DNA of 6,004 nucleotides. Origin: Chloroflexota bacterium. Lineage in GTDB: Bacteria; Chloroflexota; Dehalococcoidia; SHYB01; JACPQI01. Shown here piece after piece: positions 1 to 5,549 of the stretch. The translations under genes and the position numbers were made by a program. The DNA lies in NCBI GenBank assembly GCA_016190545.1, contig JACPQI010000102.1, positions 1-6,004 of the forward strand, read 5' to 3'. Each line of letters opens with the position of its first letter. Position 1 is the stretch's first letter. Below the pieces are notes generated by a model. That model had not been told where the DNA came from and searched no databases. It worked only from the letters and a program-made list of their open reading frames with translations.

Positions 1-1057
1 CCTCCACACGAACCGGCCACCCTTCCGTCTCCCTCGGCAGGTCCAGGGGATTGCCCTGGAGATCGCGGACTGTCGCGAAGTCCGATACATCCCTGGCCTC
101 GCCTTCCACCAGCAGCCTGCCGCGATACACGCCGAGGCCCTTGCCGTCATGAAAGCCGCCGTAGCCATAGCCAGGCACCACGTACCCGAAGGGGTCCTTG
201 AGCCGAGTTACCGTAATCTGCCTCTTGCGTCCCTCTTCATCCGTGAGAACGTAAGTTCCCTGCTTGATGCGGCGGCTGCCCGCGTAACACTCCACCTGGT
301 GCTGGACGTGCGTGATACGGAGTTGCCGAGGCCGGTCACCTGAAACGATATGAATGGAGCCGTCGAGAGGGTGCCGGTGGCCACCGGCACCGCCCTCGGT
401 GACCTGGAAATAGCAAGAGTAGTCACCTAGCTGATAGACCGACCAATTGAATAGCCCGCTTTTGGGAGGGGGCTGCTCCGAGGTGACAGGCTCGGACCCG
501 CCAGTACGGCGGCGGATCCCCCAGGAGTGATCGCGGGCGCTCATCCACGTCTCTTTCGTCGCCCGGTAGGTCTTCTTCCCCACCTTCACCCAGCCGGAGA
601 CCCGTCCTACCTGGTCGAAGCGATGGATGTCCATGAGCACCCGCCCGTCCCGCCGGTGATAGTAATGCGCTTCCTCGTGCGGCGGGGCTAGCGCTTCGAA
701 TTCCAGCTCGAAGCTGACGCCGTAGTCGTTCTCCCCCAGCGTCAGGCGGTGGCGCTTCAAAGGCTCTACAAGCTCACAGCGCAAGGGGCCCGCTCCCATG
801 GAGTCCATGTCAGGGCGGAGCTGGCGAGAGACCCGCACGTTGTACTGCCTGGCTGCGGCTGTATCTACTATCGAGACCCCGCCGTCCAGGACGTTCATGT
901 TCTTGTAGACGCCCATGGTGGCAGCCACCATCACCTCGCCGTTGTTGGCGAACAGCGCGAACAAATAGCGGTCGTAGAACCGGTGGTCGCTGGGGCCGAC
1001 ATCACCGAAGGCGATGGGCAACTGGTGATGCAGCGTGTCATCAAGGCCTATCAGCAT
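1..1057 (-). CDS. AttH/CrtC-like lipocalin-type protein (DUF7064/DUF7065-like), 3' end beyond window
   Basis: The reverse strand is open from an ATG at 1057 to the window edge: 352 codons with no stop seen. An in-frame TGA at 1076-1078 closes the frame upstream. A GGGGTG stretch about 7 nt before the ATG can serve as ribosome binding site. The N-terminus begins MLIGLDDTLHHQLP, followed by DHRFYDRYLFALF (about residues 24-36), a GPL segment near residue 91, a DIHRFDQVGRVSGWVKV stretch near 145-160 and the motif SARDHSWGIRRR near 175. These match my memory of DUF7064/DUF7065 proteins, relatives of AttH and carotenoid hydratase CrtC built as paired beta-barrel domains. The substrate is unknown; relatives occur in lipid, terpenoid or steroid settings, so a hydrophobic ligand is plausible but inferred. 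Members are about 350-390 residues, so only a short C-terminal piece should be missing. No signal peptide is visible. It is divergent from the VOC gene. Confidence 0.8.
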   Translation of the reverse strand, partial: MLIGLDDTLHHQLPIAFGDVGPSDHRFYDRYLFALFANNGEVMVAATMGVYKNMNVLDGGVSIVDTAAARQYNVRVSRQLRPDMDSMGAGPLRCELVEPLKRHRLTLGENDYGVSFELEFEALAPPHEEAHYYHRRDGRVLMDIHRFDQVGRVSGWVKVGKKTYRATKETWMSARDHSWGIRRRTGGSEPVTSEQPPPKSGLFNWSVYQLGDYSCYFQVTEGGAGGHRHPLDGSIHIVSGDRPRQLRITHVQHQVECYAGSRRIKQGTYVLTDEEGRKRQITVTRLKDPFGYVVPGYGYGGFHDGKGLGVYRGRLLVEGEARDVSDFATVRDLQGNPLDLPRETEGWPVRVE

Positions 1058-1118
1058 GGAAACACCCCACTGGCTTCAACTTTGCGCCGTGGCCGCATTC
1101 TGGCCTACCGCGAAGCTG

Positions 1119-1190
1119 TCCCGAAAACCCTCACCCCCTCCCCCTGGCCCCGATGTCATCGGGGCACTCTCCCAAGGCAGAATTTCGGGA
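1119..1190. repeat. Nested inverted repeat in the divergent spacer
   Basis: An outer 8-bp inverted pair, TCCCGAAA (1119-1126) and TTTCGGGA (1183-1190), encloses a perfect inner inverted repeat, GCCCCGATG (1147-1155) and CATCGGGGC (1157-1165), with one central base. As RNA or single-stranded DNA the inner part folds into an 8-bp stem with a 3-nt loop. The DNA between the outer and inner left arms is a pyrimidine run of C and CT blocks. The layout resembles short interspersed REP-like elements found between genes in GC-rich genomes. No T-tract follows either arm, so it is not a classical terminator. Its copy number cannot be judged from one window. Confidence 0.5.
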
Positions 1191-1223
1191 TGAGTTCTTG
1201 AATGTAACCCTGATAGTAGGGGT

Positions 1224-1308
1224 CATGGCTGGGCTTGTCAAGAAAACACCCTCGCCAAGATCCTCAGGCCCAACGGCCCGCATTCTGGCGTTCGACAAGC
1301 CCGCCATG
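1224..1308. repeat. Spaced inverted repeat overlapping the VOC-gene promoter
   Basis: CATGGCTGGGCTTGTC at 1224-1239 is the reverse complement of GACAAGCCCGCCATG at 1294-1308 except for one extra T at 1230. The arms are about 15 bp and lie 54 bp apart. The right arm overlaps the proposed -35 box of the 1316-1321 promoter, so it could be a looped operator pair or a remnant of a mobile repeat. No protein binding can be shown from sequence. Confidence 0.4.
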
Positions 1309-1321
1309 CAGCGGCTATAAT
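1292..1321 (+). promoter_or_regulatory. Sigma70-type promoter for the VOC gene and probable operon
   Basis: TCGACA at 1292-1297 (one mismatch to TTGACA) lies 18 bp before a perfect TATAAT at 1316-1321. The expected transcription start is near 1328, giving a leader of about 30 nt before the ATG at 1360. It is the only convincing promoter upstream of the VOC-MFS-larB row, so it probably drives all three genes. Confidence 0.6.
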
Positions 1322-1359
1322 CGCTTGGGTTTAAAAACAGAACACGAGAGGCAAGACCG

Positions 1360-1752
1360 ATGTTCACTCACATCGCCCACGTCGTCATCGCGACCAAGAG
1401 CCTTGAGGAAAGCGTGAAGCTCTACGAGGAGAAGTTCAGCGCCAAGGCCGGCCCCGTCTACGTGAACAACGAACGCCAGGCCCGTGAGACCCGCATCCAA
1501 CTCTCCAACGTCGGCTACATCCTCTCTGAACCCCTCAGCGAGAACAGCCCGGTTGGCACGTTCATCGCCCAGAAGGGAGAGGGAATCTACATCCTGGGCC
1601 TGGCTGTGGACAGCATGGCCCCGGCGCAGGAGGACCTCAAGAAGCGGGGCGCCAAGCTCATACATGAAAAGCGCGCCAACGGCGCCACGGAGGTCTTCGT
1701 CGACCCCGCCTCAGCGCGCGGGGCCCTCATCCAGCTTGTCGCCACGAAGTAG
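1360..1752 (+). CDS. VOC (glyoxalase/bleomycin resistance fold) protein, methylmalonyl-CoA epimerase-like
   Basis: The gene encodes 130 residues, a normal length for a single-domain VOC protein with two beta-alpha-beta-beta-beta modules. GAGAGG at 1346-1351 lies 8 nt before the ATG and supports this start. The N-terminus HIAHVVIATKSLEESVKLYE (4-23) is the typical first strand and helix. ILSEPLSENSPVGTFIAQKG (54-73) and the C-terminal DPASARGALIQL (115-126) follow the pattern of methylmalonyl-CoA epimerases, where the equivalents read like LLEPL..DSPI..FL and HP....G.LIEL. Of the four metal ligands in that family (His, Gln, His, Glu) only His7 is obvious. The GIHHI segment is GIYIL (75-79) and the final Glu is Gln125. 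A metal-dependent epimerase is therefore doubtful; a changed lyase, dioxygenase-fold or ligand-binding role is possible. It is followed after 50 bp by an exporter gene, so a resistance or metabolite-handling role is a weak inference. Confidence 0.85.
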   Translation: MFTHIAHVVIATKSLEESVKLYEEKFSAKAGPVYVNNERQARETRIQLSNVGYILSEPLSENSPVGTFIAQKGEGIYILGLAVDSMAPAQEDLKKRGAKLIHEKRANGATEVFVDPASARGALIQLVATK

Positions 1753-1768
1753 TCTTCACGGTCGCGCG

Positions 1769-1789
1769 CGTCTGTTGACGCAGCAGACG
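1769..1789 (+). promoter_or_regulatory. Hairpin just upstream of the MFS ribosome binding site
   Basis: CGTCTGTTG (1769-1777) pairs with CAGCAGACG (1781-1789) through nine positions, one a G-T wobble, around the loop ACG. The stem ends one base before the AGAGG site at 1791-1795. It could be a folded mRNA element affecting translation, a processing site between the VOC and MFS cistrons, or a dyad operator. There is no T-tract, so a terminator is unlikely. Confidence 0.4.
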
Positions 1790-1802
1790 TAGAGGCGATG
1801 TA

Positions 1803-3278
1803 GTGTTACAGTCGAAGACTGCGCCAGCGGTCATGGATCCCGGACACCGCTGGAAAATCATCACCGCCGCCCTGCTGGCCGCGTCCATGTCCGCCACCAA
1901 CGCCAGCATCCTCTACGTCTCCTATCCCAAGATCGCCTCTGCCTTTCACACAAACGCCTCCACCGTGCTCTGGCTCACGGTGGGGCCGCAAGTCCTCATG
2001 GTGGGCCTCCTCTTCACCCTGGGCCGCCTGGGCGACCTCTATGGACGGGGCCGGGTACTGGCCTCCGGTTTCACCCTGTTCCTGGTAGCCCTGACCGGGT
2101 CCGTCTTCGCCCCCAACATCCTCACCCTCATCGCTGCCCAGGTCGTCCAGGGCATCGGCCACGGCATCATGAACGCCAACAGCATGGCGACCATATCCAC
2201 CGCCTTCCCCGAGGAAGAGCGAGGCAAGGCCATCGGCATATGGGCGCTCGTCACCGGCCTCTTCCTCTCTGCCGGCCCCTTCCTCGGCGGCCTGCTGGTG
2301 GACAGCCTGGGCTGGCAGTCCCTGTTCTACGTGCGCATTCCCTGGACGCTCTTGGGCTTGGCGCTGGCGCTGAACGTGCGCCGCCTGCCTGCTCTCATGC
2401 CCCGTACTCCAGGTAGAAGATTGGTCTTCGATACCCCAGGGGCCATTCTCCTCCTCTTCGTGCTGGGCTGTGCATTGCTCGGCGTCAACCGGATGCAGGC
2501 CTGGGGCGTCACCTCCCCGGCAATTCTTGCGCTCCTCGCTTCCAGCGCAGCCCTCTTCCCCGTGTTTCTCCAGGTGGAGCGACGCTCCCTTTCGCCGGTT
2601 ATCAGCCTTGCTATGTTCCGGGACCGCACCCTCTCCGCTGCCTTCCTCATCCTAATTCTTATGTACACTGTTTACGCGACCTTCAACCTTCTCACGCCGT
2701 TCTACCTGGTGGACGGGCGTGGCTACTCCTCATTGCATGCAGGTCTTCTTATGATGGCCTTCCCCATCGGCTTTACTCTGGCTTCGCCCTTCTCCGGCTA
2801 CCTGACCGACCGCATGAACCCCTTCTTTCTCATCGTTGTGGGGGCGGCGACCATGTTCGCCGGCCTCATGGGGTTTCGGCTCTTGGGCGAAGGGTCATCG
2901 GCCTCAGCTATCCTGTGGCCCATCGCTCTGCTCGGCGTCGGCCACGGGCTGTTCGATACGGCGAGCGCGGCGACGCTCATGAAGAGCCTGCCGGCGGAGC
3001 GGATCGGCACCGCCAACGCATCGGTCACCACGGGGCGACAGATGGGCATCGCCATCGGCCTGGCGGGAGCGGGCGCCGTCTTTGCGGCGCGGGAGGCGCG
3101 CCATACGCGCATCCTCGTCGACCAGGGTATTCCGGCAGTCGAAGCGGCGAGCCGTGGACTCATCGGCGGCGTCCACGATGCGGTGTGGCTGGGTATTGGA
3201 TGCGCGCTGGTAGCGCTGGCCATCGCCCTAGGGGCCAGTCGCTTCCTCCACAAACGCCGTGCTATCATACAACGCTAG
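1803..3278 (+). CDS. MFS multidrug-type exporter, DHA2 (EmrB/QacA) 14-helix family
   Basis: This 491-residue inner-membrane transporter should use the proton gradient to export small molecules; the substrate is not predictable. I place the start at GTG 1803 because AGAGG (1791-1795) lies 7 nt upstream; the in-frame ATG at 1833 has no such site. About 14 hydrophobic segments can be counted, the first near 17-37 and the last near 458-477. Motif A of the loop between helices 2 and 3 reads GRLGDLYGRGR (74-84). A weaker copy, SGYLTDRMNP (331-340), lies in the second half. Motif C, diagnostic of drug:H+ antiporters, is seen as GLFLSAGPFLGG (152-163) in helix 5. WQSLFYVRIPW (171-181) matches the WR-FFINVP region of DHA2 members. 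It lies 50 bp after the VOC gene and 9 bp before larB, so all three are probably cotranscribed. A nickel or cofactor-precursor role is not suggested by sequence. Confidence 0.92.
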   Translation: MLQSKTAPAVMDPGHRWKIITAALLAASMSATNASILYVSYPKIASAFHTNASTVLWLTVGPQVLMVGLLFTLGRLGDLYGRGRVLASGFTLFLVALTGSVFAPNILTLIAAQVVQGIGHGIMNANSMATISTAFPEEERGKAIGIWALVTGLFLSAGPFLGGLLVDSLGWQSLFYVRIPWTLLGLALALNVRRLPALMPRTPGRRLVFDTPGAILLLFVLGCALLGVNRMQAWGVTSPAILALLASSAALFPVFLQVERRSLSPVISLAMFRDRTLSAAFLILILMYTVYATFNLLTPFYLVDGRGYSSLHAGLLMMAFPIGFTLASPFSGYLTDRMNPFFLIVVGAATMFAGLMGFRLLGEGSSASAILWPIALLGVGHGLFDTASAATLMKSLPAERIGTANASVTTGRQMGIAIGLAGAGAVFAAREARHTRILVDQGIPAVEAASRGLIGGVHDAVWLGIGCALVALAIALGASRFLHKRRAIIQR

Positions 3279-3287
3279 GTCCCGAAG

Positions 3288-4058
3288 GTGACCGCCATAG
3301 ACACCGCTGTGTTGCTCAAACTCCTCCAGCAGGTCCGCCAGGGCCGGGTGACGCCTACCCAGGCCCTCGATCTGCTGAAGGACCTCCCGTACCAAGACCT
3401 GGGATTCGCCAAGCTGGACCACCATCGCGTCCTGCGCAAGGGCTTCCCGGAAGTGGTGTTGGGCAAAGGAAAAAGCCCGGAGCAGCTTGCTGCCATCGCC
3501 ACGGCCCTGGCGAAGAAAGGCGGCCCTTTCCTTATCAGTCGCGCTGACCCCGCCGCCTTTCGGGCGGTGAAGAAAGCAGTCCGCGACGCCCGCTATCACC
3601 GCGACGCCAGGGCCATCGTCTACGCGCCGCGAGCGACCAAGCCGAAGCGACCCGGCATCGTCGTCATCACAGGGGGTACCTCAGACATCCCGGTCGCCGA
3701 GGAAGCGGCGCTCATCGCCGAACTCATGGGGAACGAGGTGGAGAAGGTCTACGACGTGGGAGCGGCAGGCGTCCACCGGCTGCTGGACCACCTGGCGGCG
3801 CTGCGCTCCGCGCGAGTTATCGTGGCGGTTGCCGGGATGGACGGGGTGTTGCCAACGCTGGTGAGCGGGTTGGTCAAGGCGCCTGTCATCGGCGTGCCGG
3901 TGAGCAACGGCTACGGCGCTTCTTTCGGAGGCGTGTCAGCGCTCCTCACCATGCTCAACTCCTGCTCGCTGGGCATCGCCGTGGTGAACATCGATAACGG
4001 CCTGGGCGCGGGGTTCATCGCAGCGCTCATAAATAGAGAGGCCTCACCTTTCGGGTGA
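3288..4058 (+). CDS. larB: LarB, pyridinium-3,5-biscarboxylic acid mononucleotide synthase (nickel-pincer cofactor biosynthesis)
   Basis: LarB performs the first step of nickel-pincer nucleotide synthesis. It carboxylates nicotinic acid adenine dinucleotide and releases AMP to give pyridinium-3,5-biscarboxylic acid mononucleotide, in the cytoplasm. The 256 residues are normal family length. The N-terminal LarB-specific part holds DHHRVLRKGFPEVVLGKGK (44-62). The C-terminal PurE/AIR-carboxylase-like domain holds TGGTSDIPVAEEA (128-140), YDVGAAGVHR (155-164), VAGMDGVLPTLVSGLV (181-196), GYGASFGG (208-215) and MLNSC (222-226). Cys226 aligns with the cysteine proposed to form the covalent pyridinium adduct. 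The start is a GTG 9 bp after the MFS stop. The ribosome binding site is weak (AGGT at 3277-3280, overlapping that stop), so translational coupling is likely. The last residues (about 249-256) are encoded within a hairpin. LarC, LarE and the LarA-type client enzyme are not in this window. Confidence 0.95.
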   Translation: MTAIDTAVLLKLLQQVRQGRVTPTQALDLLKDLPYQDLGFAKLDHHRVLRKGFPEVVLGKGKSPEQLAAIATALAKKGGPFLISRADPAAFRAVKKAVRDARYHRDARAIVYAPRATKPKRPGIVVITGGTSDIPVAEEAALIAELMGNEVEKVYDVGAAGVHRLLDHLAALRSARVIVAVAGMDGVLPTLVSGLVKAPVIGVPVSNGYGASFGGVSALLTMLNSCSLGIAVVNIDNGLGAGFIAALINREASPFG

Positions 4059-4068
4059 GGCCTCTCTA
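4034..4068. terminator. Perfect 15-bp hairpin at the larB / HTH-gene convergence, containing the larB stop codon
   Basis: TAGAGAGGCCTCACC (4034-4048) is the exact reverse complement of GGTGAGGCCTCTCTA (4054-4068), with the 5-nt loop TTTCG. The larB stop TGA (4056-4058) lies in the right arm. It stands between two convergent genes and is strong enough to end transcription from both sides. On the plus strand it lacks a T-tract; on the minus strand it is followed by TATTTATG, so as an intrinsic terminator it suits the minus-strand HTH gene slightly better. Confidence 0.75.
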
Positions 4069-4116
4069 CGCAGGCAAGGAATAGGATTCTTGTTGTCAGT
4101 ATGCTACGGGTGATGA

Positions 4117-4344
4117 CTAGCTGGCGTTGCGGCGGACGACCTGCAGCTCCTCGTTCGGGGAGACGGCAACCCGGCGTACGCTGATGCCGAACTTGAGGAG
4201 CCAGTACCACAGTGTCCCCTTGCTCACACCCAGCTCCTCCGCCATGGCCGGCAGCCCCCGCTCGTTGTACATCTGGGGCAGAAGCTGCTCCAAGGGGCGC
4301 TGGTAGCGCTCTTCGACTTGCTTCATCAGCCTGGTCTTTCTCAT
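4117..4344 (-). CDS. Small helix-turn-helix DNA-binding protein (75 aa)
   Basis: The predicted protein has 75 residues with an HTH at about 29-53: ERGLPAMAEELGVSKGTLWYWLLKFGI, where AMAEELGVS is the first helix and turn and KGTLWYWLLKFGI the recognition helix. Basic residues flank both sides (MRKTRLMKQ at the start, VRR at 57-59 and 70-72), as expected for a DNA-binding protein. The frame could be extended to an ATG at 4407, but that would place the promoter (-10 at 4378-4383) inside the coding region. The ATG at 4344 has AGGAGG (4356-4361) 11 nt upstream and a short 27-nt leader, so I choose it. It resembles small HTH proteins I associate with Chloroflexota, of unknown target. It is divergent from the 270-residue gene and shares its upstream region, which suggests that it regulates itself and that neighbour; this is an inference. 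No dimerisation or ligand domain is visible. Confidence 0.8.
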   Translation of the reverse strand: MRKTRLMKQVEERYQRPLEQLLPQMYNERGLPAMAEELGVSKGTLWYWLLKFGISVRRVAVSPNEELQVVRRNAS

Positions 4345-4377
4345 GACTCTTACTTCCTCCTCGACTGAAGTGCCCAC

Positions 4378-4407
4378 ATCATACCAAGGGCTACCAATAG
4401 CTGTCAA
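4378..4407 (-). promoter_or_regulatory. Strong sigma70-type promoter of the HTH gene
   Basis: On the minus strand a perfect TTGACA (4402-4407) is separated by 18 bp from TATGAT (4378-4383, five of six consensus bases). Transcription should start near 4371, about 27 nt before the ATG at 4344. This decides the start of the HTH gene. Confidence 0.75.
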
Positions 4408-4586
4408 TACTTATTTTTAGAATATTTTCAAAAGTTTTCCCCACAAATGACTTGTCCATTTTTATCCACTTTTGTCCGGTATCCAGTATTGTCCGCGTTT
4501 GTCTATCGGGCTATCCCGGCGTAGAAAACATCCATACAATCTATCTATGCTCACGTAAAATCCCGGCCAACTCCTCGGGAAATATC
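4408..4586. other. AT-rich divergent intergenic region
   Basis: The stretch between the start of the HTH gene (4344) and the start of the 270-residue gene (4646) is about 300 bp and clearly richer in A and T than the flanking GC-rich genes. It carries two outward promoters at its edges and the TTGTCC-type repeats in the middle. The open frames crossing it run through both promoters and have no ribosome binding site, so I regard it as non-coding regulatory DNA. Confidence 0.6.
4463..4496 (+). repeat. Two tandem 17-bp repeats in the divergent regulatory spacer
   Basis: Unit 1 (4463-4479, TATCCACTTTTGTCCGG) and unit 2 (4480-4496, TATCCAGTATTGTCCGC) match at 14 of 17 positions. Further TTGTCC/T cores stand at 4452-4457 and 4499-4504. 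A close copy, ACTTTTGTCTGG, occurs at 4590-4601 inside the promoter of the 4646 gene, and TGGATAA (4599-4605) is the reverse complement of the TTATCCA at 4462-4468. The spacing and the place between two divergent promoters suggest iterated protein-binding sites, possibly for the HTH protein. Confidence 0.55.
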
Positions 4587-4616
4587 TTGACTTTTGTCTG
4601 GATAAATGTCTATTAT
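4587..4616 (+). promoter_or_regulatory. Sigma70-type promoter of the 270-residue gene, with an internal repeat copy
   Basis: TTGACT (4587-4592, one mismatch) lies 18 bp before TATTAT (4611-4616, one mismatch). Transcription should start near 4623, giving a leader of about 23 nt that contains the GGGAG ribosome binding site at 4634-4638. The spacer holds a copy of the ACTTTTGTCTGG element, where a bound protein would block RNA polymerase. Confidence 0.65.
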
Positions 4617-4645
4617 ATTTCCAAACATGTTGCGGGAGTTGCCAA

Positions 4646-5458
4646 ATGGTCAACACGGTATCCGATGTGGAATCCGGGGTTATCTCCTCGTCGCGTAAGG
4701 GAGCGTCCAAACCGAAATCGCATATTGCCTACCCGTGGTACGACCTGCGCGACGCTCTTCAGCTTGCCGGGCTCATAGACTCGCGCGGCGCCGGTCGCCT
4801 TTCGGCCCAGTCCATCGCCCAGGAGCTAGGCTCCTCCATCACCTCCGGCTTCTTCCAGGCCAAGCTGAGGGCAGGACGCCTCTTCGGCCTCTTGGCCCAA
4901 GAGGCCGAGGGCTGGGCGACGACGGAGCGGGCGAGGCGCGCGCTACGGCCCCGATCGCCCCATGACCGGACGCAAGCCCTTCACGAGGCCTTTCAAGAGG
5001 TGCCGCTGTTCAAGCAAGCCATGCAGAAGTTCGCAGGGCGGCCCCTTCCAGCCATGGAGAGCTTCAAGAACATCCTGGAGCACGAGTTCGGCGTCATCGC
5101 CTCGCGCGCCGAGGAGGCGGCCAAGATCCTGCTGTCGTCCGCCCGGGAGGCCTGCCTGCTCCAGGAGTCGGGCCCCAATACTTACCTCAGCGCCACGCCA
5201 ATAGGCGGCGCCGCACCTGCCCCGGCCTCCTCTTTACCTGTCGAACCAGCGGCACCACCCGCGCCCGCCGCCGAGCCCTCCTTCAGCCAGCGCCCCGCCG
5301 ACGTCGCTCGAAAAACGATGATCGAGTTCCTCATCAGCATCACCTCTGACGATCTGGACGCTATGACGCCGGAAGAGGTCCAAGAGGTGTTCGCGTCCCT
5401 GGGGCGCATCGAGGCGGCGCGGCGCCGCAGCAGAGGCGCGGCTGCTCCCAAGGCATAG
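4646..5458 (+). CDS. Uncharacterised protein with DUF5343-like N-terminal region, Pro/Ala linker and acidic C-terminal helix
   Basis: The 270-residue protein starts at ATG 4646 with GGGAG 7 nt upstream. Residues 1-27 look disordered and basic. Residues 28-172 form a helical region: AYPWYDLRDALQLAGLID (28-45), then a winged-helix-like part, RLSAQSIAQELGSSITSGFF (51-70), KLRAGRLFGLL (73-83) and GWATTERARRAL (89-100), where the order 'lineage of helices, GLL, wing, T..G/A' recalls wHTH domains. FQEVPLFKQAMQKFAGRPLPAMESFKNILEHEFGV (116-150) and AAKILLSSAREACLL (158-172) follow. This pattern fits my recollection of DUF5343 proteins, but I cannot verify it. Residues 186-212 are a Pro/Ala-rich linker. 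Residues 222-258 are a predicted helical, acidic tail with DDLDAMTPEEVQEVF. The modular build suggests DNA binding plus protein contact, possibly regulatory or defence-related; no catalytic motif is seen. Confidence 0.75.
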   Translation: MVNTVSDVESGVISSSRKGASKPKSHIAYPWYDLRDALQLAGLIDSRGAGRLSAQSIAQELGSSITSGFFQAKLRAGRLFGLLAQEAEGWATTERARRALRPRSPHDRTQALHEAFQEVPLFKQAMQKFAGRPLPAMESFKNILEHEFGVIASRAEEAAKILLSSAREACLLQESGPNTYLSATPIGGAAPAPASSLPVEPAAPPAPAAEPSFSQRPADVARKTMIEFLISITSDDLDAMTPEEVQEVFASLGRIEAARRRSRGAAAPKA

Positions 5459-5482
5459 CCCAACGCTATCCCCTGCGCCCTG

Positions 5483-5511
5483 TTGACAACCGGCGTATAG
5501 GGGCCTATGAT
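5483..5511 (+). promoter_or_regulatory. Consensus sigma70 promoter of the 56-residue gene
   Basis: A perfect TTGACA (5483-5488) lies 17 bp before TATGAT (5506-5511, five of six). Transcription should start near 5518, about 30 nt before the ATG at 5550. This is the best-matching promoter in the window and shows that the short gene downstream is expressed separately from the 270-residue gene. Confidence 0.8.
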
Positions 5512-5549
5512 ACCGCCAACCCGAAGAACACTCAGAAGGAGGTAAGGGT

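Noticed and set aside
749..1201. Plus-strand 150-codon open frame opposite the left gene
   Set aside because: It is antisense to a continuous minus-strand frame with clear family motifs and has no ribosome binding site or recognisable domain.
1093..1289. 12-bp direct repeat CCGCATTCTGGC at 1093-1104 and 1278-1289
   Set aside because: The copies lack shared flanks or an enclosed element with features of its own; it may be residual duplication but does not support a mobile element call.
2915..3547. Plus-strand 210-codon open frame spanning the end of the MFS gene and start of larB
   Set aside because: It runs out of frame across two well-supported genes and its product is Arg/Gly/Pro-rich, typical of a frame shadow in GC-rich DNA.
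4462..4470. DnaA-box-like TTATCCACT in the AT-rich spacer, suggesting a replication origin
   Set aside because: There is only one near-match, no DnaA-box cluster and no dnaA or dnaN gene; the site is better explained as part of the 17-bp repeat.
4462..4710. Minus-strand 82-codon frame, and the plus-strand frame 4452-4778, across the AT-rich spacer
   Set aside because: Both cross the two promoters and overlap the start of the 270-residue gene; neither has a ribosome binding site or protein-like composition.
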